Position numbers and translations under genes: made by a program. Positions 15,892-25,647 of a DNA stretch of 33,581 bases are shown here, one piece after another; position 1 is the stretch's first letter; every line of letters starts with the position of its first letter. Location: positions 1 to 33,581 of the forward strand of contig JAGGAC010000039.1 of assembly GCA_017889635.1 (NCBI GenBank). The letters run 5' to 3'. Source of the stretch: Bacillota bacterium (lineage in GTDB: Bacteria > Bacillota > Negativicutes > Sporomusales > CTSoil-080). The notes beneath the pieces were generated by a model that saw nothing but the letters and a program-made list of their open reading frames with translations, had not been told where the DNA came from and did not search any database.

Positions 15892-17700
15892 GTGACCAAA
15901 ATTGAGGGAAACTTGAGCGGAATCCGCAAAAACATACTTGATATTATGGAAGGCCTTTATCAATTTACAGTGCCTGCTGGACAAACTATAACACCTGAAA
16001 TGGCTAATATCCTGGCCCAGATAACCGATCAGCTAAACCGAGAAATTGCTGTGTATTTTAACCGGCGCGGGCAGGTAATAAGTATCGCAGTGGGGGATAC
16101 AAGAACGGTGAAGTTACCTGAAACTTCATCGCGACGTTCGGCCTGGCGGCTTAGCGGCATACGTTGCATTCATACACATCCAACCGATAATAGTGCTTTA
16201 AGCAGCATGGATCTCTCTTCCCTTAAAGATATGCGGTTTGATATTATGGCGGCTCTCGGCGTATCCGGCGGCGAAGTTGTTGAGGTAAGCTTCGGTTATA
16301 TAGCCGGTTTGACTGACGATGAAGGTTTTGAAGTACAAACCGCCGGCCCGCTAACACTAGAGGACTTTGTAAACCTAAATTTGACTTTTCTTACCACGCA
16401 GATTGACCGCATTCTTGAAACCAGAGGGAGAGGCACTAAACTAGCTGAGAGCGAACGGGCTATACTAGTCGGAGTTGAGCGTCAAGGAAACTGGGATGTA
16501 ACCGATTCGCTGGCTGAATTAGCACAGCTTGCTGAAACTGCCGGAGCTGAAGTAGTAAAAGCCGTTTGGCAAAAGCGAGATAGACCGGACGCCAGTTATT
16601 TTATTGGTCGCGGAAAAGTAGAAGAAATATGTGAGCTGCGACAAATTACAGGGATTAACTTGGTTATTTTTGATGATGAACTTTCCCCGGCGCAACAGCG
16701 TAACCTTGAACAGGTAATCGGTGTAAAAGTTATTGATCGTACCGCTCTTATTCTTGATATTTTCGCCCAACGGGCCAGTACTCATGAAGGAAAGTTGCAA
16801 GTTGAACTGGCACAGCTCCAGTATAATTTGCCGCGTCTGGGAGGCCAGGGGCTGGTTCTCTCCCGACTGGGGGGCGGCATCGGTACAAGGGGGCCGGGAG
16901 AAACCAAACTTGAAGTTGATCGACGGAGGATAAGATCTCGTATCAGTGATATTAATAAGGAAATCGAGCAGATAAAAAAACATCGTGAGCTTCACCGCAA
17001 AAGGCGTAAAGAGGCTAGGATACCAAGCGTGGCATTGGTGGGATATACTAATGCCGGAAAATCAACCCTTCTGAATACCCTCAGCAATGCCGGTGTATTA
17101 GCCGAGGATAAACTTTTTGCCACCCTGGATCCTACTACAAGAAAAGTAACATTGGCGGGAGGTCAGGAACTCCTCATTACCGATACCGTAGGCTTTATTC
17201 AAAAACTGCCGCATCAATTAGTAGCTGCATTCAGGGCAACGCTAGAGGAAGTAGTTCAGTCCGATCTTTTACTCCATGTCATTGATGCAAGTCATCAGCG
17301 GTTTCAGGAACAAAGCGACGCGGTCTTTTCCGTATTGCGTGAATTGGGAATTAGTGAGAAACCAATTATTACCGTATATAATAAAATCGATAAAATTGAT
17401 AATCCCTACCTTGTGGATCGTTTGTTGCGGCAACCGGATAGTGTCGGCATTTCTGCTTTAAAGGAAAGTCAAATTGATTCTTTACTTGATATCATTCATA
17501 ACAAAGTGCGCCAGCAAGTTATTGACATGGACTTATTAGTGCCCTATAATGACAGCGGGCTTTTAGCCCGGTTATATGATTCCGGCTCAGTAAAATCGGT
17601 TGATTACGCCGCCGAAGGCATTCATATTAAAGTATCTTTACCACCGGAATTAATAAATACTTATCAAAAATATACAGCAGGAGAAATAACTAATGACTAG
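15892..17700 (+). CDS. hflX: GTPase HflX with N-terminal JAMM-like extension
   Basis: Ribosome-associated GTPase that splits stalled or hibernating ribosomes. I start at GTG 15892 (AAGGAAGG upstream), giving 602 residues versus about 420 for standard HflX. The extra N-terminal ~190 residues hold [14 protein letters not shown]: His94, His96, Ser104, Asp107 in the HxH-x7-SxxD JAMM/MPN zinc motif, with Glu51 in the strand REIAVYF as the possible catalytic Glu. The HflX part follows: [11 protein letters not shown], the GGxG-type stretch and a glycine-rich segment near [14 protein letters not shown]1 [10 protein letters not shown]3 DTVGF, G4 NKID. It overlaps the next gene by 8 bp. Same neighbour order as B. 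subtilis spoVK-ynbA(hflX)-ynbB. Confidence 0.93.
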   Translation: MTKIEGNLSGIRKNILDIMEGLYQFTVPAGQTITPEMANILAQITDQLNREIAVYFNRRGQVISIAVGDTRTVKLPETSSRRSAWRLSGIRCIHTHPTDNSALSSMDLSSLKDMRFDIMAALGVSGGEVVEVSFGYIAGLTDDEGFEVQTAGPLTLEDFVNLNLTFLTTQIDRILETRGRGTKLAESERAILVGVERQGNWDVTDSLAELAQLAETAGAEVVKAVWQKRDRPDASYFIGRGKVEEICELRQITGINLVIFDDELSPAQQRNLEQVIGVKVIDRTALILDIFAQRASTHEGKLQVELAQLQYNLPRLGGQGLVLSRLGGGIGTRGPGETKLEVDRRRIRSRISDINKEIEQIKKHRELHRKRRKEARIPSVALVGYTNAGKSTLLNTLSNAGVLAEDKLFATLDPTTRKVTLAGGQELLITDTVGFIQKLPHQLVAAFRATLEEVVQSDLLLHVIDASHQRFQEQSDAVFSVLRELGISEKPIITVYNKIDKIDNPYLVDRLLRQPDSVGISALKESQIDSLLDIIHNKVRQQVIDMDLLVPYNDSGLLARLYDSGSVKSVDYAAEGIHIKVSLPPELINTYQKYTAGEITND

Positions 17701-18934
17701 TATTACCGATGCAAATCACGCTGTTATAGAACAAGTCTTGAACCAAATTCAACCAATTTACAGCGAAATTGATCGTTTGTCCCGCTATAATACCAAACGG
17801 GTTCTGGATATTTTTCGCCGCCATAAGGTATCGGAACATCATTTTCACGGCTCAAGCGGCTATGGATATGATGACAACGGGCGAGATAAACTTGACTTAA
17901 TATGGGCTGAGATTTTCGGCGCCGAAAAGGCGCTTGTACGTACACAATTCGCTTCAGGAACACACGCTCTATCCACAGTATTATTTGGTATACTAAGGCC
18001 AGGTGATGAACTTATATCGGTTACCGGAACACCTTATGATACAATGCAGACAGTTCTTGGCGTGAAAAGTAAAACACCCGGATCGCTAACAGATATCGGC
18101 ATAAACTATAACGAAGTACCAATGGGAGCGGAAGGTGTCGATTACTCGCAATTATCAAAAACGGTAACCGCTAGCACAAAAATGGTGCTTATCCAAAGGT
18201 CACGTGGTTATAGTTTGCGGCCTCCGCTTTCGGTGGATGACATAAGCCGAATATGTGCTATAGTTAAAAATATTAATCCTAATTGTATCTGCTTTGTGGA
18301 CAACTGTTACGGCGAGTTTGTGGAAGAATGTGAACCTACAGCAGTCGGAGCAGATATTTTGGCCGGATCGCTAATCAAAAATCCTGGCGGCGGAATTGCT
18401 CCCACCGGCGGTTATGTCGCCGGAAGAGCTGATTTGGTTGATCTGGCGTCTTATCGCCTGACCGCGCCTGGTATTGGCAGCGAAGTTGGTTCGTCTGTCG
18501 CTGGTTACAGGCTTTTGTACCAAGGAATTTTTCTCGCCCCGCATGTCGTAGCGCAAGCCCTTAAAAGCGCAGTCTTTGCGGCAGCATACTTTGCAGAATT
18601 TGGGTATAATACAGTTCCGCACTATAACGCGCGGCGCAGTGATATTATTCAAGCCATTGAACTAGGGACCCCTGAAAAAATGATTGCATTTTGCCAGGGG
18701 CTTCAACTTCATTCACCGGTAGACTCCCATGTTCGCCCCGAGGCAAGCGGCATGCCTGGTTACAGTGATGCTGTTGTCATGGCTGGTGGAACCTTTGTTC
18801 AGGGGTCGTCAATTGAGTTAAGTGCCGATGGTCCGATTAGGCCGCCCTTTGTTGTCTATCTTCAAGGTGGATTGTCCTTTGAACATTCGATAATAGCGAT
18901 ACAGGGAGCCAAACATGCTCTCGACAAATACTAA
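17693..18934 (+). CDS. PLP-dependent enzyme, YnbB / methionine gamma-lyase-like family
   Basis: 413 residues of the fold type I PLP family often labelled 'aluminium resistance protein'. The Schiff-base lysine is in [10 protein letters not shown]; other conserved parts are [21 protein letters not shown] (cofactor phosphate region) and FVDNCYGEF (Asp contacting the PLP ring). Overlaps hflX and has GGAG before ATG 17693, so they are translated together. The family's real substrate is not settled; carbon-sulfur lyase activity is assumed by homology. Confidence 0.85.
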   Translation: MTSITDANHAVIEQVLNQIQPIYSEIDRLSRYNTKRVLDIFRRHKVSEHHFHGSSGYGYDDNGRDKLDLIWAEIFGAEKALVRTQFASGTHALSTVLFGILRPGDELISVTGTPYDTMQTVLGVKSKTPGSLTDIGINYNEVPMGAEGVDYSQLSKTVTASTKMVLIQRSRGYSLRPPLSVDDISRICAIVKNINPNCICFVDNCYGEFVEECEPTAVGADILAGSLIKNPGGGIAPTGGYVAGRADLVDLASYRLTAPGIGSEVGSSVAGYRLLYQGIFLAPHVVAQALKSAVFAAAYFAEFGYNTVPHYNARRSDIIQAIELGTPEKMIAFCQGLQLHSPVDSHVRPEASGMPGYSDAVVMAGGTFVQGSSIELSADGPIRPPFVVYLQGGLSFEHSIIAIQGAKHALDKY

Positions 18935-19057
18935 CTATATTATTTCAAAAACAAACTTATTTGGCGAAACCAATCATATTAAACAGGAAAATGATAAAAT
19001 GCGTCGAACTTAAGCTGTAAAGAAATTGCCTATGTTAAGGCATTTTGGTGGGATTGT

Positions 19058-19924
19058 GTGGAATACATAGTAATTACATTATTAACACTATCAGTAACAA
19101 CTTTTATCGTTTATATGCTTGCTAAAAAAGTGTTCGGCATATTCCTAAAACTTAAGTCATTGCTTTTATGTGCGGCTTGCGCACTGCTGATAAGCCTTGT
19201 TTTACCACGCATTATAGTCAGCTTTGCAGGTCTGGCGGGAACAGTAATTTTTTTAGCAATATTCGCCATTGTATTTGCATATCTAGTGGCTTATTTGGAT
19301 AATCCGAACGATTTTTTCTCCGAGACTGTTGCTGCGACTACTTCAACGCAGCAAATTGCCCAAAATCCGGTTGAAAGCAGAAATACAATTATCAACTACG
19401 AACAGGCTAATGATATTCTAACATCAAAAAAGGAAACCAATATTGATACCATGCCTGATAAAGTTATGGCGCTTATATCATCGATGACTGATATAAGCGA
19501 TTTGCTTGCGTCTGCTAATGTTCCTAAACCTGCTTCGGATTCTCTGGACGACCTTATCGATTTTGCGTTTCAGCAAAAAGAATATGCTAATAATCAGGTG
19601 GCCCTTGCTACCTTTCGTCGAGCTTTTAATCTTTACCAAGATAGTGATGCGGCACCGCTCTTAGCGATTGAAATAACTAATCTCCTGATTAATCAGGGGG
19701 CATATGATGAGGCAATTTCAATTTTAACTTTAGGCCGCAACTTACCTGGCTTAAAACGTAATTCTACGTTAGACCAGGAGTTTGTCACAACGATTGCTTA
19801 CTTTCGTATCATAAAGAACACTCTAATTCAAAGACGCACCGGCTATCTACCATTTAATCAGATTCCAGTTGAAATAAATGCTGAAATAAACGCTGAATTT
19901 CGCGAATGGCGCGCTTTGGAATAA
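19058..19924 (+). CDS. Membrane protein with C-terminal helical-repeat domain
   Basis: 288 residues from GTG 19058. Three to four hydrophobic segments occupy residues 1-85, then an acidic/polar linker (about 90-150), then a helical region (about 165-255) whose pattern (FAFQQKEYANNQVALATFRRAFNLY, ...GAYDEAISIL) looks like TPR repeats, split here only for description. Likely cytoplasmic TPR domain tethered to the membrane. Function unknown. It lies 27 bp before the PRC-barrel gene. Confidence 0.65.
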   Translation: MEYIVITLLTLSVTTFIVYMLAKKVFGIFLKLKSLLLCAACALLISLVLPRIIVSFAGLAGTVIFLAIFAIVFAYLVAYLDNPNDFFSETVAATTSTQQIAQNPVESRNTIINYEQANDILTSKKETNIDTMPDKVMALISSMTDISDLLASANVPKPASDSLDDLIDFAFQQKEYANNQVALATFRRAFNLYQDSDAAPLLAIEITNLLINQGAYDEAISILTLGRNLPGLKRNSTLDQEFVTTIAYFRIIKNTLIQRRTGYLPFNQIPVEINAEINAEFREWRALE

Positions 19925-19950
19925 TTTAAACATTATTAGGAGGAATTTTA

Positions 19951-20778
19951 ATGAAAAAAAGCATCGACATTCTTGGGCTACCAATTATTAGCATTAATGA
20001 AGGTAGTGAACTTGGGACTGCAAAAGGCCTTGTAATTGATCCAGCTCAAGGAGCTGTGGCAGCTATTGTGGTCGAAGACGGCAGATGGTATCTTGGCGCA
20101 AAATTGCTTCCCTTTGCAGCAGTAGCCGGTATTGGTGAAAATGCATTAACAATTGAAAGTAGCAGCCATATAATTCCGATTGATAACGCTCCTGACTTAG
20201 AAACTCTTCTTGAGGCCGATGTGAAAGTAATTGGCGCTAAAGTATTGACTAAAAGCGGTCGGTTTAAAGGCAAAATTACCGAGATTGAAATGGATGAAGC
20301 CGGTAGAATTGTAAATTGCGAAATTTCCAATGCAGATACAAACGACAGTATTGCAGGTGAGATGGTTATTACCTATGGTAAAGGGGTAGTTATTATTAGC
20401 GACTCTGAAACAGCAACTGTTGTTAAACCTCCTGTAGCTTCACCTATTCCTGCTAAACCACCAGCCGTAACTGTACCTGAAGAAACTGTTGAACCAGTTG
20501 AAGTTAATGCAGCAACCCAACCATCACAACCTGATAAAACATCTGAACCAGCTGCAGCGCATACACCTGCTGCTCGGCCTGCAACAGAGTCTAATGATGA
20601 TTTAGCTAAAAAATTCGATGACAAACAACGTAAATATTTGCTTGGTAAAAAGGCAACAAGAAAGATTGAAACCGATAATGGTGTTATGATTGTCGAACAA
20701 AACGGTGAAATTACTGAAGAAGTAATCCAGAAAGCAAAATTAGCTGGGAAATTTGTTGAACTTTCAATGAGTATCTAA
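19951..20778 (+). CDS. PRC-barrel domain protein
   Basis: 275 residues. Two PRC-barrel modules in tandem (about residues 3-75, 'ILGLPIISINEGSELGTAKG', and about 90-150, 'VIGAKVLTKSGRFKGKITEI'), then a Pro/Ala/Thr/Glu-rich linker (about 155-215) and a short C-terminal domain. No signal peptide. PRC barrels bind RNA or other proteins (RimM, photosynthetic reaction centre H subunit), and in spore formers small ones occur in sporulation proteins (YlmC/YmxH). GGAGG precedes ATG 19951. Confidence 0.8.
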   Translation: MKKSIDILGLPIISINEGSELGTAKGLVIDPAQGAVAAIVVEDGRWYLGAKLLPFAAVAGIGENALTIESSSHIIPIDNAPDLETLLEADVKVIGAKVLTKSGRFKGKITEIEMDEAGRIVNCEISNADTNDSIAGEMVITYGKGVVIISDSETATVVKPPVASPIPAKPPAVTVPEETVEPVEVNAATQPSQPDKTSEPAAAHTPAARPATESNDDLAKKFDDKQRKYLLGKKATRKIETDNGVMIVEQNGEITEEVIQKAKLAGKFVELSMSI

Positions 20779-20786
20779 ATTATTAA

Positions 20787-20804
20787 CCCCCGCATATGCG
20801 GGGG
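20787..20804 (+). terminator. GC-rich hairpin between PRC-barrel and vanW genes
   Basis: Perfect palindrome CCCCCGCATATGCGGGGG. The downstream tract (CTTGCTGTAT) has few T residues, so it may be a weak terminator or RNA stabiliser. Confidence 0.6.
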
Positions 20805-20837
20805 CTTGCTGTATCTATTACAATAGAAAGGATTGTT

Positions 20838-22211
20838 ATGCAGAAATATAATCGCCGCTTAATTAAATTAGGATTTTTTTTAGGCGTTATCATACTTTTC
20901 AGCATTGTCAACATGTTGTCAATTAACGCCTCCTTCGCGGTTAGTGATTGCATATATAGCGGAGTTAAAGTAGGCGATATCGATGTTGGCGGTTTGTCAG
21001 AAGAGGCTGCGGCGAAAAAAATTGCTGAGACGTTTGCTGAGCGCTTTAAGCTAGCACCGATTACATTGACATATCAAGATAAAGAGTGGGTAATATCGGC
21101 TCTGGATATTGACCTTAAAATCGTTCCGGAGGATTTAGCCCGAAAAGCCTATTCAGTTGGGCGTACAGGAAACATGTTCAAACGACTTAAAGATAGATAT
21201 ATTACGATTAATTATGGCTATACAGTACCACTTACAACAATGTATAATGCCGATAAGCTTCAAGACTTGGTTACCAAAATTTCATCATCTGTGGAGAAGG
21301 AACCAATAAACGCTCATCTTACACATAACGGCTCTACCGTAACACTTGTACCGGAAACTGTAGGCGTAAAGGTGAATATTGATTCAACGTTAAACAAAAT
21401 TACTGCTACAATAAAGCAGCACTTACCGATTTCTGTGCCTCTAATAGTAGAGGAATTTACCCCAGAAATAATCCAGCATGACCTTGACGGAATTGATGGA
21501 GTCCTTGCTTCCTATACCACCCAGTTTGACCCTTGGAATAAAAACCGTGCTGCTAATATTATGTTGGCTGCTAAAAATCTAAATGGTGTTTTGGTGCATT
21601 CAGGAGAGCAATTTTCTTTTAACAACCGTGTAGGCCCAAGGCTGGCTGAATATGGTTATAAGGTAGCTCCAGTGTTTATTAATGGTAAACTGGTACCAGA
21701 CTGGGGTGGGGGAGTGTGTCAAGTCACAAGTACACTATATAACGCTGTTTTACTTGCCGATTTGGCAATAGAAGAACGTACTTCCCATTTTAGACCACCA
21801 GACTATGTGCCGCTTGGGCAGGATGCTACTGTTGCCGACAATCAGCTTGATTTTCGCTTTAGCAATACCTCCAAACATGATATTTACCTAGCTGCCGAAG
21901 TAGATGATAACCAAGTTAGCGTTTACATTTACGGAAAACTGCAAGCAGATTCGCCGCGAATTGAGATTTTATCCACCGACAAAAAAATCCTTGAGCCAAC
22001 GACAATTATCAAGCAAGATCCAGAGCTTGAGTTTGGACTGAAAGTAGTTGATACCGAAGGCCAGAAAGGGTTCCAGTTAAATATATTTCGGGTGAAATAT
22101 TGCGAGGGGAAAGAAATCTACCGCGAATACCTTTATACCGACGAATTTCCTCCTGAAGATCGGGTAATTAGGGTTGGAACTAAAAAGTCTAATCAAATAA
22201 TAACTAAATAA
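20838..22211 (+). CDS. VanW family protein with peptidoglycan-binding-like domain
   Basis: 457 residues from ATG 20838 (GAAAGGA upstream). A membrane anchor or signal segment lies at residues 12-32, then a PG_binding_4-like region (about 45-230), then the VanW domain with the signature GGGVCQVTSTLYNA, and a beta-rich C-terminal G5-like tail. Exported and probably cell-wall associated. VanW was named from vancomycin-resistance clusters, but this form is common in sporulating Firmicutes and is not evidence of resistance; no van genes accompany it. Confidence 0.86.
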   Translation: MQKYNRRLIKLGFFLGVIILFSIVNMLSINASFAVSDCIYSGVKVGDIDVGGLSEEAAAKKIAETFAERFKLAPITLTYQDKEWVISALDIDLKIVPEDLARKAYSVGRTGNMFKRLKDRYITINYGYTVPLTTMYNADKLQDLVTKISSSVEKEPINAHLTHNGSTVTLVPETVGVKVNIDSTLNKITATIKQHLPISVPLIVEEFTPEIIQHDLDGIDGVLASYTTQFDPWNKNRAANIMLAAKNLNGVLVHSGEQFSFNNRVGPRLAEYGYKVAPVFINGKLVPDWGGGVCQVTSTLYNAVLLADLAIEERTSHFRPPDYVPLGQDATVADNQLDFRFSNTSKHDIYLAAEVDDNQVSVYIYGKLQADSPRIEILSTDKKILEPTTIIKQDPELEFGLKVVDTEGQKGFQLNIFRVKYCEGKEIYREYLYTDEFPPEDRVIRVGTKKSNQIITK

Positions 22212-22226
22212 ACTTACTTAAAATAC

Positions 22227-22254
22227 AAAAAAGAGAGCATATGCTCTCTTTTTT
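22227..22254. terminator. Bidirectional terminator between vanW and lexA
   Basis: Perfect 14-bp inverted repeat AAAAAAGAGAGCAT/ATGCTCTCTTTTTT serving the convergent vanW-like gene (plus) and lexA (minus). Confidence 0.92.
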
Positions 22255-22311
22255 ATATTTTAAGCTGTCAGGTTAAGGCCTATGTCTTGGGATTTTAAAC
22301 AAAATAGGCTG

Positions 22312-22935
22312 CTAATTGATACGGCGAAATACTCCGATGACTTTTCCCAAAATGGCAACATTCTCGGAGTAAATTGGTTCAAGTAAATCATTTTCAGGCT
22401 GTAATCGAATACAATTCTTTTCCCGGAAAAATCGTTTAACTGTCGCTTCATCAGCATCTACCAATGCGACAACTATTTCACCATTATTGGCAGTGTTTTG
22501 ATTGCGCACCAGAATATAGTCTCCATCCAGTATACCAGCGTTAATCATGCTGTCACCTTGGACAGTAAGCATAAAAGTATTATCGTCGCCTACCAACTCA
22601 GTAGGGAAAGGGTAGGTATCTTCGATATTTTCTATTGCCGAAATAGGTTGTCCGGCACTAACCCGCCCGACAAGAGGAACTGGAGTCATTGCCTTCTGAC
22701 GCCACGGGGTTTCTTCTAGAACATCAATGGCTCTTGGTTTGGTGGGATCACGACGGATAAACCCCATTTCCTCAAGTTTAGCCAAATGACTATGTACTGT
22801 AGAGCTGGAGCTTAGACCGACAGCTTTGCCAATTTCTCGTACAGACGGTGGATAGCCGTTGGCTCGTAAAGAAGCTTTGATATAATCTAGAATTAGTTTC
22901 TGACGGGAACTTAATAAAGTCTCCTGGTTTTTCAA
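22312..22935 (-). CDS. lexA: SOS repressor LexA
   Basis: Represses DNA-damage genes until RecA filaments trigger self-cleavage. N-terminal winged HTH ([11 protein letters not shown]..., [24 protein letters not shown]), cleavage site Ala-Gly in GRVSAGQP, catalytic Ser in QGDSM and Lys in EATVKRF. I prefer TTG 22935 (207 residues): TAGGAG sits directly against another in-frame TTG at 22944, leaving no spacer there but nine bases to 22935. Divergent from yneA, with LexA boxes in the shared intergenic region, so it is autoregulated. Confidence 0.96.
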   Translation of the reverse strand: MKNQETLLSSRQKLILDYIKASLRANGYPPSVREIGKAVGLSSSSTVHSHLAKLEEMGFIRRDPTKPRAIDVLEETPWRQKAMTPVPLVGRVSAGQPISAIENIEDTYPFPTELVGDDNTFMLTVQGDSMINAGILDGDYILVRNQNTANNGEIVVALVDADEATVKRFFREKNCIRLQPENDLLEPIYSENVAILGKVIGVFRRIN

Positions 22936-23089
22936 AATTATCAACTCCTAACAGCAGTCATATTTATAAGCCTTAGATTATTCGTTTACAATTGGAGTTA
23001 TAGTATCTTGAATATTTTAATGATATAGAACTAATTTCTTGAAAGATATTAAATATATAAATATCCTGGCGAAGTCAGTACTTAGCTAT

Positions 23090-23118
23090 ATTATACCAGC
23101 GAGTTTAAATATAATCAA
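23090..23118 (-). promoter_or_regulatory. lexA promoter (sigma-A)
   Basis: On the minus strand TTGATT (23118-23113), 17-bp spacer, TATAAT (23095-23090). The leftmost LexA box overlaps the -35, which is the expected autoregulatory arrangement. The leader to lexA is about 150 nt. Confidence 0.75.
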
Positions 23119-23129
23119 ACATTCGTTCG
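23116..23129. promoter_or_regulatory. LexA box A
   Basis: CAAACATTCGTTCG, one mismatch to CGAACnnnnGTTCG, over the lexA -35 element. Confidence 0.75.
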
Positions 23130-23148
23130 TATTTTTTTATTAAACCCA

Positions 23149-23177
23149 TTGACCGAACATATGTACCGTGATATTAT
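23149..23177 (+). promoter_or_regulatory. yneA promoter (sigma-A)
   Basis: TTGACC (23149-23154), 17-bp spacer, TATTAT (23172-23177). LexA box B fills most of the spacer, so bound LexA would block RNA polymerase directly. Confidence 0.78.
23154..23167. promoter_or_regulatory. LexA box B
   Basis: CGAACATATGTACC, one main mismatch to the Gram-positive SOS box, between -35 and -10 of yneA. Confidence 0.78.
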
Positions 23178-23185
23178 TAATTATA

Positions 23186-23199
23186 CGAACATACATTCT
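23186..23199. promoter_or_regulatory. LexA box C
   Basis: CGAACATACATTCT, a slightly degenerate SOS box downstream of the yneA -10 and abutting its ribosome binding site (GGAGG at 23200-23204). Confidence 0.65.
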
Positions 23200-23210
23200 G
23201 GAGGTAACAT

Positions 23211-23522
23211 ATGATAAATAAATTAATTAATAATGAATCAATAATTAAAACATTTGTTATCGCACTTATTTTGTTTTATGCCTGGTCAGCCTACGACAGT
23301 GTTCAAGCCAATTCGTGGAAGCATCCAGCTGACGGTTCTTATAAGATTGTAACGGTAGGACACGGTGATACGGTTTGGTCTATTGCAGCAAAAGAGACTC
23401 ATGACAATGAGGATATTCGCGGGTTAGTAACAGCGATTATACAAGCAAACTCTTTGTCGGATGATGTAAAAATCTATTCCGGACAAACCATTAAAATTCC
23501 CGTTTATTCACTTGCCAAATAA
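23211..23522 (+). CDS. yneA: SOS-induced cell division inhibitor YneA-like (LysM)
   Basis: 103 residues: a single membrane anchor (about residues 14-31) and an external LysM domain (about 44-99, YKIVTVGHGDTVWSIAAKE ... YSGQTIKIPV). Size, layout and position next to lexA match B. subtilis YneA, which halts septation during the SOS response. Three LexA boxes precede it. Followed by a strong terminator, so it is monocistronic; the yneB resolvase found beside it in Bacillus is absent here. Confidence 0.88.
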   Translation: MINKLINNESIIKTFVIALILFYAWSAYDSVQANSWKHPADGSYKIVTVGHGDTVWSIAAKETHDNEDIRGLVTAIIQANSLSDDVKIYSGQTIKIPVYSLAK

Positions 23523-23535
23523 ACTGATTGCTGAC

Positions 23536-23578
23536 AAAAATGCTGCACCTTATGCTTTGCATAAGGTGCAGCATTTTT
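23536..23578. terminator. Strong terminator after yneA
   Basis: Perfect 20-bp stem AAAAATGCTGCACCTTATGC, TTT loop, exact complement ending in TTTTT. Confidence 0.95.
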
Positions 23579-23749
23579 GTCCAAATATTCCTGAGTAAAA
23601 CATTAGCATTTACAAAAAGGGTTTTGACCAGGCGATCAATAATACTAAATCATTGTGGAAATAGTATGGAGAAAAATACTAGTTAGTCATTTGTATTTTA
23701 TCGTTTAACAAGAATACGGTGGTATGATAGTGCTGTGAAGGGTGGGATT

Positions 23750-25378
23750 ATGTACAAGGATGAACAGCATAATACGTCAGTAACTGGCAATCGATTTTTT
23801 AGGGGAACGATAATTCTTACTATTGCTGGGATAGTAGTAAAAGTAATTGGCGCACTAAACTGGGTCATACTTTCCCGTGTGTTAAGCGGAGAAGGCATTG
23901 GGTTGTACCAAATGGCTTTTCCATTATATCTTCTGGCACTTAGCATATCATCAGCAGGAATCCCGGTGGCTGTATCAATTATGACCGCCGAGCGGTTGGC
24001 AATTCTTGATTACCGTGGCGCAAACCGTATCTTTAAATTAGCTCTGACTATGTTGTTTATCACCGGAGCATCGCTGAGTTTATTAATGTATATTGGGTCC
24101 GAACTGCTTATCCAGGAACGACTTATTCGCGATCCACGTACATTTTATGCCTTAATTGCATTGTCGCCGGCAATTTTCTTAGTAACTATTATTTCCGGCT
24201 TCCGTGGCTATTTGCAAGGATGGCAAATAATGAAGCCTACAGCAATATCCCAAATAGTCGAACAAGTTTTTCGAGTTGGCGCAATGCTGTTCTTTGCTAA
24301 TGCTTTTTTACCACTGGGAATAGACTATGCAGCAGGCGGGGCCAGTCTGGGAGCCGCTGCTGGAGCGGCCGCCGGACTATTGGTGCTTATCTATTATTAC
24401 GTAAGATTACGAATGAATCAACCAAAATTGGCGGTCACTACAACAGAATTTGCAGTGGCACCTGTTTCAAAACTTATTCGCCGTCTTGTTGCCTTGGCGC
24501 TGCCTGTGTCTTTGTCAAGCCTTATGTTGCCGTTGGTAGCTAATTTCGACCTTGTAATTGTACCGGCAAGGCTAGAAGTTGCCGGATATACAGTCAAACA
24601 GGCTACCGAGTTGTTTGGGTATTTAACTGGTATGGCAGTACCGCTGGTTAATTTGGCGACAATTCTTACAGGATCGCTTACTGTCAGCATAGTACCAGCT
24701 ATCTCTGAGGCGTATTCCCTTGGTAAAAGCCAGTTAATCTACTGGAGAATATCTTCCGCAATTCGACTGGCAAACTTGGTTACTATTCCGGGAAGTGCTA
24801 TATTATGGCTGCTTGCTGAACCTGTGGCAGGGATTATTTACCATGCCCCTGGAGCCGCCCCTACAATAAAAGCGTTAGCAATAGCCATATTCTTTTTGGG
24901 GATTCATCAGGTAACAACTGGCGCCCTACAAGGCTTAGGACGAACAGCTATCCCAGTTATTAATATGGGAATAGCAGCACTTGGAAAAATCTCTCTAAAC
25001 TGGTTTCTTACAGCTCAACCTTCACTTGGCATTCAAGGAGCTGCCTTGGCTACAGTTATAGACATCGCTCTAGCCGCAGCCCTAAATCTATATTTTATTT
25101 ACCGTTACACCGGTTTTGTTGCAGACCTGGCAGATATATTCAAAAATATCGTTGCCGCCACTTTTATGGCTGGAGTATTGATTTTACTTCATCCAACAAT
25201 GCAAATTTATCTTAGTGCTCCAGCTGGTACGCTAACGGCTTTTTTTATTGCAATAGCAGTATATTTCCTTGTGCTCTTAGCAATAGGCGGACTTAAAGAG
25301 CGCGATATTAAGCGACTGCCGTTAATTGGAGAACAGTTGGCAAAGTCGCTTGCCCGGTTAAAATATCACTTTAAGTAA
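23750..25378 (+). CDS. spoVB: SpoVB-like MOP/MATE-superfamily lipid II flippase-type protein
   Basis: 542 residues from ATG 23750 (GGGTGGG upstream), about 14 membrane helices. N-terminal FFRGTIILTIAGIVVKVIGALNWVILSRVLSGEGIGLYQMAFPLY is characteristic of SpoVB/MurJ-like flippases (quoted only in part: start FFRGTIIL, GEGIGLYQ). B. subtilis SpoVB is required for cortex peptidoglycan. Other paralogues (YtgP, YkvU) are similar, so the exact orthology is likely but not certain. Monocistronic, bounded by terminators. Confidence 0.82.
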   Translation: MYKDEQHNTSVTGNRFFRGTIILTIAGIVVKVIGALNWVILSRVLSGEGIGLYQMAFPLYLLALSISSAGIPVAVSIMTAERLAILDYRGANRIFKLALTMLFITGASLSLLMYIGSELLIQERLIRDPRTFYALIALSPAIFLVTIISGFRGYLQGWQIMKPTAISQIVEQVFRVGAMLFFANAFLPLGIDYAAGGASLGAAAGAAAGLLVLIYYYVRLRMNQPKLAVTTTEFAVAPVSKLIRRLVALALPVSLSSLMLPLVANFDLVIVPARLEVAGYTVKQATELFGYLTGMAVPLVNLATILTGSLTVSIVPAISEAYSLGKSQLIYWRISSAIRLANLVTIPGSAILWLLAEPVAGIIYHAPGAAPTIKALAIAIFFLGIHQVTTGALQGLGRTAIPVINMGIAALGKISLNWFLTAQPSLGIQGAALATVIDIALAAALNLYFIYRYTGFVADLADIFKNIVAATFMAGVLILLHPTMQIYLSAPAGTLTAFFIAIAVYFLVLLAIGGLKERDIKRLPLIGEQLAKSLARLKYHFK

Positions 25379-25398
25379 ACTTTAGTAGTAGATTATAT

Positions 25399-25443
25399 AA
25401 AAGCGCAAGCTTGCACCTTAAAAAGGTGCAAGCTTGCGCTTTT
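25399..25443. terminator. Bidirectional terminator after spoVB
   Basis: 21-bp perfect inverted repeat (AAAAGCGCAAGCTTGCACCTT and complement, 25423-25443). It also serves the convergent small-ORF pair on the minus strand. Confidence 0.93.
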
Positions 25444-25480
25444 GCTGTTCACACTATAATACTTTAGGCTAGCCGTTTAT

Positions 25481-25642
25481 TTACAATGGAAATATTTGCT
25501 GCCCCCAAAAACTTCCGGCTTCTTCATCACCTTCACCAAGGGAGAAGCCTTCCATTTCTTCCTGCAAATTCTCTTCATCAAGGAAGCCTAACTCAAGATC
25601 ATCATATTCAGGGGTTATTCTGGGAATACTATTTTGTTCCAT
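25481..25642 (-). CDS. Small acidic protein (53 residues), unknown
   Basis: ATG 25642 is preceded by a very strong GGAGGAGG, which is also the last codons of the upstream small ORF. The product starts MEQNSIPRITPEYDD, is very acidic in the middle (DEENLQEEMEG, GEGDEEAG) and ends FWGQQIFPL. No cysteine, no membrane segment, no domain recognised. It could be a small spore or stress protein or a peptide precursor; no modifying enzyme lies next to it. Confidence 0.6.
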   Translation of the reverse strand: MEQNSIPRITPEYDDLELGFLDEENLQEEMEGFSLGEGDEEAGSFWGQQIFPL

Positions 25643-25647
25643 ATTGT

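Noticed and set aside
16519-16995. 158-residue minus-strand ORF within hflX
   Set aside because: It is antisense to a conserved part of HflX with no ribosome binding site; a shadow frame.
19027-19042. Small hairpin TGCCT/AGGCA followed by TTTT before the membrane protein gene
   Set aside because: Only a 5-bp stem with a 6-base loop; too weak to call a terminator.
20838-22211. VanW as a vancomycin-resistance gene
   Set aside because: VanW-domain proteins are widespread in spore formers, and no vanHAX or regulators are present.
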